Source of the DNA: Acidobacteriaceae bacterium
GTDB taxonomy: Bacteria; Acidobacteriota; Terriglobia; Bryobacterales; Bryobacteraceae
NCBI GenBank assembly: GCA_019239585.1
Contig: JAFAZU010000592.1
Location: 1 to 5,276 of the forward strand
DNA length: 5,276 bases
Reading direction: 5' to 3'
Part shown: positions 1-5,276 of the stretch, piece by piece
Numbering within the stretch: the first letter of the stretch is position 1
How the letters are laid out: each line of letters opens with the position of its first letter
Position numbers and translations under genes: made by a program
Notes under the pieces: model-generated
What the model was told of the DNA's origin: nothing
Database searches by the model: none
The model's input: the letters and a program-made list of their open reading frames with translations, nothing else

Positions 1-192
1 TTGGATCGCTTTTTCGGCCCGTGCCGCTAAGTCCGCCTTTTGTAACTGTGCCGTATCCACCATCAAGGGCGTTCCCGCTTCCGCTAAGGATTGAACGATT
101 CGGGATTTTGGGACTTTGGAAAAGAAGTTATCGGCGGTGGGCGTGAACCATTGGGTCATGTCGAAGTGCAACGCGAGACCGAGCGGGCCAAA
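1..192 (-). pseudogene. ParB-like protein, C-terminal fragment, runs off left edge
   Basis: Read on the minus strand, this stretch gives a protein-like sequence containing FDMTQWFTPTADNFFSKV, then SRIVQSLAEAG and a K/A-rich helix (KADLAARAEKAIQ) at the edge. From memory of the family, this resembles the C-terminal part of ParB/RepB-type proteins, where a D-M-x-x-W/Y-x-P-T-A-x-N/S-F-F-x-R/K-V signature follows the DNA-binding core. ParB proteins bind DNA at centromere-like sites; many stand-alone relatives sit on plasmids, prophages and islands. No N-terminal nuclease-like or helix-turn-helix region can be read upstream. The frame stays open up to an ATG at 486, but residues there are rich in Cys, Ser and Arg and do not look like ParB. 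I therefore infer a 5'-truncated remnant. The true end lies outside the window. A short ORF starting at the ATG at 159 is possible but unlikely. Confidence 0.5.
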
Positions 193-238
193 ACAAACCG
201 TTGACTGCCCTAATTCGAGAGCATTCGATTCCGTGAGG

Positions 239-486
239 TCAGGCTGCTTTCTCGGCCGGCTGCTTGGGTTCAGTGCGGAACGCCGGATACCAGCGGCGGA
301 ACGTGTCTTCCCACTCTTGATTGAGCACACAGGTTCGAATCTGCAGGAGCAAATGCGGTCCTCTTGCGAGAGAGTAAGGCCTTTCGGCTTATGACGCTGC
401 TTATTTGGAACTCTCCATTCGGCAGAATGTGCCACTCGCCACACTTGATAGGAAGTTGCGGAATGCAGCGCAAAAGGCGGGGACAT
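239..486 (-). pseudogene. Frameshifted remnant of a small protein of unknown family
   Basis: Two minus-strand frames each look protein-like for part of this stretch. One, beginning near the ATG at 486, gives VWRVAHSAEWRVPNKQ and then HKPKGLTLSQED, ending near 358. The other gives LLLQIRTCVLNQ, then EWEDTFRRWYPAFRTEPK, and stops at a TGA at 241-239; it has no start of its own because a TAA lies at 391-389. A one-base shift near 358-366 would join them into one protein of about 80 residues ending in ...EKAA. I infer a broken gene. The Trp/Tyr/Arg-rich WYPAF tail seems familiar from short accessory or mobile-element-linked proteins, but I cannot name the family and give no function. No convincing ribosome-binding site precedes the ATG at 486. 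The ParB-like remnant follows directly on the same strand, so the region looks like accumulated debris. Alternatively, the matching pieces are chance readings. Confidence 0.35.
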
Positions 487-502
487 CAATCTTTGAGGGA
501 AG

Positions 503-531
503 TTCGCAAGGAGTAACAGACAAACTTTAAT
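503..531 (+). promoter_or_regulatory. Candidate sigma-70 promoter for rpsO(-pnp)
   Basis: TTCGCA at 503-508 (four of six matches to the -35 consensus) and TTTAAT at 526-531 (five of six to the -10) are separated by 17 bases, the ideal spacing. Transcription would start near 538, giving a leader of about 90 bases before rpsO. The -10 overlaps the first TTAATCT heptamer. Alternative -10 elements, TATAAG at 576-581 and TATACA at 584-589, lie closer to the gene but lack a good -35 at normal spacing. The choice is tentative. Confidence 0.35.
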
Positions 532-599
532 CTGCCTTAATCTTCTCCCCCTCAATAGTTTCCGTTGTGTTAATCTATAAGGGTATACATCGAGATTAA
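527..599. repeat. Four-copy TTAATCT heptamer cluster upstream of rpsO
   Basis: TTAATCT occurs at 527-533, 537-543 and 570-576, and inverted (AGATTAA) at 593-599. The first two start 10 bases apart, one helical turn; the third starts 33 bases after the second, about three turns. The second and the inverted copy extend to a 9-base inverted repeat, CCTTAATCT at 535-543 and AGATTAAGG at 593-601. The cluster overlaps the candidate -10 and lies in the leader. It could be an operator for a DNA-binding regulator or an RNA element; neither is proven. Confidence 0.6.
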
Positions 600-603
600 G
601 GAA

Positions 604-623
604 AAGACGAGGAGTATCGTTTT
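604..623 (+). promoter_or_regulatory. rpsO ribosome-binding site held in a hairpin loop
   Basis: The only good Shine-Dalgarno sequence, AGGAG at 610-614, lies 14 bases before the rpsO ATG, longer than the usual 5-9. It sits in a short hairpin: ACGA at 607-610 pairs with TCGT at 617-620, extended outward by one G-U and two A-U pairs (604-606 with 621-623), with loop GGAGTA. The hairpin could shorten the effective spacing or be a control point. S15 is known to repress its own mRNA through leader structures in several bacteria; that this one does so is inferred. Confidence 0.45.
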
Positions 624-628
624 CTAGC

Positions 629-898
629 ATGGCCCTGGCTGCAGCACAAAAATCGGAGATCATTAACAAGTACAAGGTTCACAAGTCGGATTCCGGTTCG
701 CCAGAAGTGCAAATTGCTCTTCTGAGCCAGAATATTCTGCATCTGACGGAGCATTTCAAAACGCATCAAAAGGATCATCATTCGCGGCGTGGTTTGCTGA
801 CCAAAGTGGCGCAGCGCCGGAAACTGCTGAAGTATCTGAAAGATCGTAGCCCGGAGCGATACCAGACTCTGATTCAGAGTCTGGGTATTCGCCACTAG
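629..898 (+). CDS. rpsO: 30S ribosomal protein S15
   Basis: Small-subunit ribosomal protein S15. It binds 16S rRNA at the helix 20-22 junction early in assembly of the platform and contributes to bridging with the 50S subunit. The 89-residue length is exactly typical. The family signature is complete: DSGSPEVQIALL near residues 21-32, the rRNA-contacting block H-x-K-D-H-H-S-R-R-G-L-L at 46-57, QRRKLLKYLK at 62-71, and a C-terminus ending LGIRH. The ATG at 629 is preferred because the N-terminus (MALAAAQK) matches the family and no ATG, GTG or TTG lies in frame between it and the Shine-Dalgarno sequence. Expression is probably from a promoter in 500-590 and, by analogy with known S15 systems, may be autoregulated through the leader. 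pnp follows 250 bases downstream on the same strand with no terminator between. The last codons contain a perfect hairpin, listed separately. Confidence 0.98.
   Translation: MALAAAQKSEIINKYKVHKSDSGSPEVQIALLSQNILHLTEHFKTHQKDHHSRRGLLTKVAQRRKLLKYLKDRSPERYQTLIQSLGIRH
862..884 (+). other. Perfect 10-bp hairpin within the 3' end of rpsO
   Basis: CCAGACTCTG (862-871) and CAGAGTCTGG (875-884) are exact reverse complements around a three-base loop ATT. The stem lies inside the coding sequence, over the codons for QTLIQSLG near the end of S15. No T-run follows, so it is not an intrinsic terminator. Possible roles are a barrier to 3' exonucleases after cleavage of an rpsO-pnp transcript, a processing signal, or a coincidence of the coding constraint. 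Confidence 0.6.
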
Positions 899-1148
899 AA
901 ACGGTTCTCCCTCACAAGGCGCGGGAGATGGGTGGCTGCTTACTGGTAAGCTTGTTCGCTCCTGTTCTCCGCGCTAAGGCCGCTTAGAATGCATGCGGAA
1001 GGCTTAAATGATTACGCGCACACGTCCATTGCGCTCGATCTTTCTTCCGCACCCAGCCCTCACTTAATCCCGAGGTGGTCCGTATACCGAAATAGTTTCG
1101 GTAGCGCGTCCTTCAAACAGATAGTTATCACGCATCGGGAAATTTTTC
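899..1148 (+). promoter_or_regulatory. Structured rpsO-pnp spacer / pnp leader
   Basis: This 250-base gap has no plausible ORF and no terminator (no stem followed by a T-run), so rpsO and pnp are probably co-transcribed. It is rich in inverted repeats: TCTCCC 906-911 with GGGAGA 923-928; GCGC+GGAGA (919-928, one G bulged) with TCTCCGCGC 966-974; GCTTAC 938-943 with GTAAGC 946-951; TGCGGAAG 994-1001 with CTTCCGCA 1044-1051; TACCGAAA 1085-1092 with TTTCGGTA 1096-1103. In Escherichia coli the same spacer carries RNase III-cleaved stems through which PNPase represses its own synthesis. Conservation of that role here is inferred from position and structure only. I found no convincing separate pnp promoter. 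Confidence 0.55.
1068..1140 (+). promoter_or_regulatory. pnp ribosome-binding site with possible anti-Shine-Dalgarno pairing
   Basis: The likely pnp Shine-Dalgarno is GGGA at 1137-1140, eight bases before the ATG at 1149. TCGGGA at 1135-1140 is an exact reverse complement of TCCCGA at 1068-1073. Pairing would hide the site and enclose the 8-bp, three-base-loop hairpin at 1085-1103. Six base pairs across a 61-base gap is modest, so this is a hypothesis about translational control rather than a demonstrated switch. Confidence 0.35.
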
Positions 1149-3263
1149 ATGTCGCATACAGTTGAAATCGACCTTTATGGGTCAAAAGTCTCATTGGAGA
1201 CCGGCAAAATTGCCAAACAGGCCAACGGGTCTGTGGTTGTTCGTTCGGGGGATTCGGTGGTGCTGGTCACCGCTTGCTCCGCTGAGAAGCCGAAGCCAGG
1301 AGCTTCCTTCTTTCCCCTGACGGTGGATTACCGCGAGTATATGTACGCCGCCGGTAAATTTCCGGGCGGCTTCATTAAGCGCGAGGGACGGCCGTCTGAA
1401 AAGGAAATCCTTACCAGCCGTTTGATTGATCGTCCGATACGGCCACTGTTTCCGGAAGGTTTTGCCAATGAAACGCAGATTATTGCCCTGGTGCTGTCGG
1501 CCGATCCGCAGCATGATCCGGGCGTACTGGCCATCATTGGCGCGGGAGCGGCGCTCGCCATTTCCGACATTCCGTTTTACCACGTGCTGGGCGGTGTGCG
1601 CGTTGGTCTAATGAACGGCTCTTACCGGGCTAATCCCAGCTATGACGAGACGAAGGACGCCAAGCTCAGCATTGTAGTGGCGGGCACCGAACAAGGCATT
1701 GTCATGGTGGAAGCGGGCGCGAACGAAGCGTCTGAAGCCGAAGTGGTAGAAGCCATTGAGTTCGGACATGACTGCTGCAAGAAGATTACCGCTGCTATCC
1801 GGGAGCTCGTCGCTGTGGTAGGCAAGCCGAAGCGCGAATTTACGCCTGCTGCGACGAATCTGGCTGTCATGAATCGAGTTGCCGATTCGATTCGCCATGA
1901 TTTAAGCGATGCCTTAAATACGGAAAAGTACACCAAGCTGGAAAGCTATAGCCGTATCGACGAAGCAAAGCAGAAAACGCTGGCGCTCTTTGACGAAGAA
2001 GTGGAACAGGCAGAGGCAAGCAAGGCCTTTGATGCTTTGAAAGAGCGGATTTTCCGTGACGAGATGTTGAAAGATCGCCGTCGTCCGGACGGCCGCGCTT
2101 TTGATCAGATCCGTCCCATTACCTGCGAAGTGGGCGTGCTGCCTCGCACCCACGGCTCCGCGATTTTCACGCGCGGCGAAACCCAGGCTTTAGTGACAAC
2201 AACGCTTGGCACCAAGGATGATGAGCAGCGCATTGAGTTGTTCGATCCGACGGAAACCTCCAAGCGATTCATGCTCCATTACAACTTCCCGCCGTTCAGC
2301 GTCGGTGAAGTGGGCTTTATGCGCGGTCCGGGACGGCGCGAGATTGGGCATGGCGCGTTAGCGGAACGGGCGCTCTCACCGATGATTCCTGACGAAAAGG
2401 ACTTCCCTTACACGCTACGCGTAGTCAGCGACATTCTGGAGTCGAACGGGTCCAGCTCTATGGCGAGCGTTTGCGGCGGCACCCTGGCTTTGATGGATGC
2501 GGGCGTTCCCCTGGCAAAGCCCGTGGCTGGCATCGCGATGGGATTGGTAATGGAAGGCGACTCTTACGCGGTGCTGACCGATATCGCCGGCGCGGAAGAT
2601 CATTACGGCGACATGGATTTCAAGGTTGCGGGCACCAGAGAAGGCATTACCGCCCTGCAGATGGACATCAAGGTCCAGAATGTGACGACCAAGATTATGG
2701 CGGAAGCTCTGGAACAGGCGCGTCGGGGGCGACTCCAAATCCTCGAAACCATGAGCGCGGCAATTTCTGCTCCTCGCACGCAACTTTCGCAGTATGCGCC
2801 GCGCATCTATACAACTAAGATTCCGACCGATAAAATTCGCGAGTTAATTGGTCCGGGTGGCAAAGTAATTAAGGGCATTATCGATCAAACGGGAGTGAAA
2901 ATTGACGTGCAGGATGACGGCACGGTGAACATCTTTGCTTCCGATGGAAATTCCGCGAATCGGGCCTTGCAGATGGTAAGCGACATCGCAGCCGTGGCCG
3001 AGGTGGGTAAAACTTATCTGGGCAAGGTGGTTCGCTTGGCTGATTTCGGCGCATTTGTTGAAATCTTCCCCGGCACAGACGGGTTGCTGCACATTAGTGA
3101 GATTTCCGAGAGCCGCATTAAGAACGTTCGGGATGAGCTGAAAGAGGGCGATCAGATTCTGGTAAAGGTGCTGGCGCTCGAAGGCAATAAAATTAAGCTG
3201 AGCCGTAAAGCCATTCTGAAAGAGCAGCGCGAGAAACTGAAGGCCGGCGCTCCGACAGAATAA
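1149..3263 (+). CDS. pnp: Polyribonucleotide nucleotidyltransferase (PNPase)
   Basis: Phosphorolytic 3'-to-5' exoribonuclease: it releases nucleoside diphosphates from RNA using inorganic phosphate, and can run in reverse to add tails. It acts in the cytoplasm as a ring-shaped trimer, in many bacteria with RNase E in a degradosome. At 704 residues it is full length. Domain order is normal: first RNase PH domain (about 10-140, with FPLTVDYREYMYAAGKFPGG), helical linker (about 240-305), second RNase PH domain (about 313-540), KH domain with GPGG at 568-571, and S1 domain (about 619-690). The catalytic core is intact: phosphate-binding serines SSS at 435-437 and metal/catalytic D484, D490 and K492 in EDHYGDMDFK. 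The C-terminal tail after S1 is short. The ATG at 1149 matches the family N-terminus (VEIDLYG) and has GGGA eight bases upstream. It lies downstream of rpsO as in many bacteria, and is closed by a strong terminator. Confidence 0.98.
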   Translation: MSHTVEIDLYGSKVSLETGKIAKQANGSVVVRSGDSVVLVTACSAEKPKPGASFFPLTVDYREYMYAAGKFPGGFIKREGRPSEKEILTSRLIDRPIRPLFPEGFANETQIIALVLSADPQHDPGVLAIIGAGAALAISDIPFYHVLGGVRVGLMNGSYRANPSYDETKDAKLSIVVAGTEQGIVMVEAGANEASEAEVVEAIEFGHDCCKKITAAIRELVAVVGKPKREFTPAATNLAVMNRVADSIRHDLSDALNTEKYTKLESYSRIDEAKQKTLALFDEEVEQAEASKAFDALKERIFRDEMLKDRRRPDGRAFDQIRPITCEVGVLPRTHGSAIFTRGETQALVTTTLGTKDDEQRIELFDPTETSKRFMLHYNFPPFSVGEVGFMRGPGRREIGHGALAERALSPMIPDEKDFPYTLRVVSDILESNGSSSMASVCGGTLALMDAGVPLAKPVAGIAMGLVMEGDSYAVLTDIAGAEDHYGDMDFKVAGTREGITALQMDIKVQNVTTKIMAEALEQARRGRLQILETMSAAISAPRTQLSQYAPRIYTTKIPTDKIRELIGPGGKVIKGIIDQTGVKIDVQDDGTVNIFASDGNSANRALQMVSDIAAVAEVGKTYLGKVVRLADFGAFVEIFPGTDGLLHISEISESRIKNVRDELKEGDQILVKVLALEGNKIKLSRKAILKEQREKLKAGAPTE

Positions 3264-3287
3264 GCGTCTATAGTTTTCCCAATTTCC

Positions 3288-3319
3288 GGGGCGTGCTCTC
3301 GCGAGTACGCCCCTTTTTT
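3288..3319 (+). terminator. Intrinsic (Rho-independent) terminator after pnp
   Basis: GGGGCGT (3288-3294) pairs with ACGCCCC (3307-3313). The stem continues inward through a G-U pair and three further pairs to a four-base loop TCGC, giving 11 base pairs. Six T residues follow at 3314-3319. It begins 24 bases after the pnp stop and should end the rpsO-pnp transcript. The next gene starts only 20 bases past the T-run. Confidence 0.93.
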
Positions 3320-3339
3320 GTTAAAGATCGCAGCCCACA

Positions 3340-5276
3340 ATGGCCACACATATCTATACGAGTGTTGCTATCAACTATCTGCCGAAGGCGCGAGTCCTTG
3401 CCGAGAGCATCAAAAAGTTTCATCCTGACTGGATCTTTCATCTGGTCCTTTGTGATGAAACGCCGGAATGGTTTTCTCTTGAGGAAGAACCCTTAAATTT
3501 CCTGCTCACTCTCAGAGACTTAGGCATTCCTGATCTGTGGAGCTGGGCTTTCAAACATAATCTGGTGGAGCTTAGCACGGCTGTCAAAGGCTTTGCGCTT
3601 ACCAAAATTCTGGATGAGCCTGGTTGCACAGAAGTTTTCTATTTCGATCCAGATATTGTCGTTCTTGCTCCTCTCGGTCCTTTGATCCGTGAATTTGCGA
3701 GTGCTTCGGTTCTGCTGACCCCCCATTCAACAGAACCGGAAATCGATAGGGCAGCGATTATTGATAACGAACTCACAGCTCTTCGACACGGTATTTTCAA
3801 TTTGGGTTTTATTGGAGTGAAAAACTCCGAAGAGGGCCGGCGTTTTGCCTCGTGGTGGCGTGACCGGTTGCAGGAGTTCTGTTACGATGACGTTCCGAAC
3901 GGTCTTTTTACTGACCAGCGCTGGGCGGACATGGTTCCCGCTTACTTTAGCGATAGTAAGATCCTGCGTGATCCGACCTACAACGTTTCAACCTGGAACC
4001 TGACGCATCGGACCATTACCGGATCAGCACCGGATAACCTGCTGGTAAATGGGCAGCCGCTGGTTTTTTATCACTTTTCCGGTTTCGATAGCGGTTCGCA
4101 ACTGGGAATGCTGAAAAGGTATGGAAGCGGCATGCCGGCACTCTTTGAGCTGCGTGACTGGTACACCGCCGCTTGCGAAAGGCATGGACAGCGGCAACTC
4201 TCGCAGATGCCCTGGGCCTATGAGGTTTTCGACAACGGTCAATTGATTCTTCCTCTTCATCGCAAGCGGTATCGAGAAACACCGGAACTATCGTCCCGCT
4301 TTCCGAATCCGTACGCTACCCAGGGAGGGAGTCGCTCCTACCTGCAATGGTTCGAGTGGCACGATGAGCTCTCCTTTCATACGTCTTCGGATCTTCCGCC
4401 CTGTACGGTTCCTCCCTGTCAAACTTTCCTGGTTGCCGCGCCGAGCGACGCGGAGGGTATCGCCGAATCTGTCCTCCGACTCGGAAGCGCCAGTGCTCAG
4501 AGGTCAAAACTGTGCCTAGTCGTAAGCCGGGATTGGGAGATAAACTTCTCCTTGCCGAAAGCTTGGCAGATCCTCCGTTTTGACGCAGCCTGCTACGAGG
4601 ATCTATTTGCCGCAGTGGTGGCGCAATACAACGATACGGACATGCTCATTATTCGGGCCGGTGTTACCCCTCCTGAGCATTGGGATCTACGCTTGGCCTG
4701 GAGCGCGGCTCGTCATCCCGGCGTGCTGGCCGTGTCGCCCCTCCATCGGCGAACGCTTGATCCTGCCGGAACCCTGAGTAGCTTTAGCGACGAGGAACTG
4801 GACCGCCTGTGCTACTGGTACCGCGAAGGGAGCGACCCCGAAACTGCTTCATCTTTTGTAGATTGCGTCTATTTACGGGCTGCGGCGGTTAAGGAGATCA
4901 CGGGTCATCAAGAGCTGCTCAGACCATCCGATTTAATCAGCAGGGCGGCGCAGTTTAGCTACTCACACCGTTTGGCAACGCATATCTGCTGTGGTTGGCG
5001 GCTGCCGGACCAAGCCAAAAAGGCGGTGCCGGCTGACTCCGAAGAAAGCCGGCAAGCCCGGCGATTGCGCGACAAGATTCGCAGCCATGCGCATCCGCCC
5101 CTGCCCGTCTCTACTTTGATTGGAGAGAGCGCTGCCCGACTCAATCCAGTCTGCTACGATCCGCAGCATTATTTCAGGGGACCACGAGCGCCCGACCCTA
5201 TCTGGGAAAGGCGTTTGCAGTTGTTCTGGCGCGCACCAAACATAGATTTTTCAGAAGACAACAGCTTTACGGCTGC
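3340..5276 (+). CDS. Large multi-domain glycosyltransferase, 3' end outside window
   Basis: The frame from the ATG at 3340 has no stop to the right edge, giving at least 645 residues. Residues 1-250 resemble nucleotide-sugar transferases with a GT-A fold: N-terminal YTSVAINYLPKARVLAESIKK, a DPD metal-binding motif at 103-105 after VFYF, FNLGFIGV at 153-160, TDQRW at 191-195 and a YHFSG motif at 244-248. Such enzymes move a sugar from a nucleotide donor to a glycan, lipid or protein acceptor. Residues about 360-550 look like a second, family-2-like domain lacking the usual acidic motif (see findings). No signal peptide or membrane segment is visible, so the visible part is probably cytoplasmic. 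An in-frame TAA at 3322-3324 makes 3340 the only upstream start, and the N-terminus fits the family. No good Shine-Dalgarno precedes it. Acceptor and pathway cannot be told; a surface-polysaccharide or protein-glycosylation role is likely. Confidence 0.85.
   Translation, partial: MATHIYTSVAINYLPKARVLAESIKKFHPDWIFHLVLCDETPEWFSLEEEPLNFLLTLRDLGIPDLWSWAFKHNLVELSTAVKGFALTKILDEPGCTEVFYFDPDIVVLAPLGPLIREFASASVLLTPHSTEPEIDRAAIIDNELTALRHGIFNLGFIGVKNSEEGRRFASWWRDRLQEFCYDDVPNGLFTDQRWADMVPAYFSDSKILRDPTYNVSTWNLTHRTITGSAPDNLLVNGQPLVFYHFSGFDSGSQLGMLKRYGSGMPALFELRDWYTAACERHGQRQLSQMPWAYEVFDNGQLILPLHRKRYRETPELSSRFPNPYATQGGSRSYLQWFEWHDELSFHTSSDLPPCTVPPCQTFLVAAPSDAEGIAESVLRLGSASAQRSKLCLVVSRDWEINFSLPKAWQILRFDAACYEDLFAAVVAQYNDTDMLIIRAGVTPPEHWDLRLAWSAARHPGVLAVSPLHRRTLDPAGTLSSFSDEELDRLCYWYREGSDPETASSFVDCVYLRAAAVKEITGHQELLRPSDLISRAAQFSYSHRLATHICCGWRLPDQAKKAVPADSEESRQARRLRDKIRSHAHPPLPVSTLIGESAARLNPVCYDPQHYFRGPRAPDPIWERRLQLFWRAPNIDFSEDNSFTA

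Noticed and set aside
332..346. GGTTCGAATC, resembling the T-loop of a tRNA
   Set aside because: The flanking bases do not form the five-pair T-stem on either strand, and no acceptor or anticodon arms are found at proper distances.
116..394. 92-codon plus-strand reading frame from a TTG
   Set aside because: It is antisense to the ParB-like and WYPAF minus-strand readings, has a Cys/Arg/Ser-rich composition, starts at TTG without a ribosome-binding site, and resembles no family I know.
596..895. 99-codon minus-strand frame opposite rpsO
   Set aside because: It almost exactly shadows rpsO, whose plus-strand product is unmistakable.
906..928. Stem TCTCCC/GGGAGA just after rpsO as a terminator
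   Set aside because: No T-run follows and the loop is 11 bases, so it does not fit an intrinsic terminator; it is treated as leader structure.
2471..2818. 115-codon plus-strand frame inside pnp
   Set aside because: An out-of-frame reading of the conserved second RNase PH region of pnp, with Gly/Arg-rich low-complexity content.
3252..3274. CCGACA and TATAGT near the end of pnp as a promoter for the glycosyltransferase
   Set aside because: The two elements are only 11 bases apart, too close for a sigma-70 promoter, and a transcript from there would meet the terminator at once.
4016..4282. Minus-strand frames of 78-88 codons opposite the glycosyltransferase
   Set aside because: They lie wholly inside the long plus-strand glycosyltransferase frame, which has recognisable motifs; the antisense products have none.

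Overview
The window is bacterial chromosomal DNA of moderate, slightly GC-rich composition. It carries the widely conserved pair rpsO (ribosomal protein S15) and pnp (polynucleotide phosphorylase). Both proteins are full length and intact. The style of the PNPase and S15 proteins, plus a large multi-domain glycosyltransferase next door, suggests a Gram-negative soil-type lineage. Acidobacteriota is my first guess, with low confidence, because no 16S rRNA or lineage-specific marker is present.

Layout, left to right. (1) Positions 1-486 look like gene debris on the minus strand. The leftmost part reads as the C-terminal end of a ParB-like protein with no DNA-binding domain. The part to its right reads as a small protein of unknown family, apparently split by a frameshift. 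(2) Positions 487-628 are the rpsO promoter/leader. They hold four copies of the heptamer TTAATCT (three direct, one inverted) and a hairpin that shows the Shine-Dalgarno sequence in its loop. (3) rpsO is at 629-898, with a perfect 10-bp stem in its last codons. (4) A 250-bp rpsO-pnp spacer has no terminator but several inverted repeats, some mutually exclusive, and one that could cover the pnp ribosome-binding site. (5) pnp is at 1149-3263. (6) A textbook intrinsic terminator is at 3288-3319. (7) A long glycosyltransferase gene starts at 3340, only 20 bases after the terminator, and stays open to the right edge (at least 645 codons).

rpsO and pnp are probably one transcription unit, as in many bacteria. 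S15 assembles the 30S subunit, and PNPase degrades RNA and often controls its own leader. The structured spacer fits RNase-processed, autoregulated expression, but that is inferred from base pairing only. The glycosyltransferase is insulated from the pair by the terminator and presumably belongs to a surface-polysaccharide or glycosylation locus to the right.

I see no CRISPR array, RNA gene, complete insertion sequence or recognisable defence system. The most interesting material is in the leaders, the left-edge debris, and the second, catalytically atypical domain of the glycosyltransferase.
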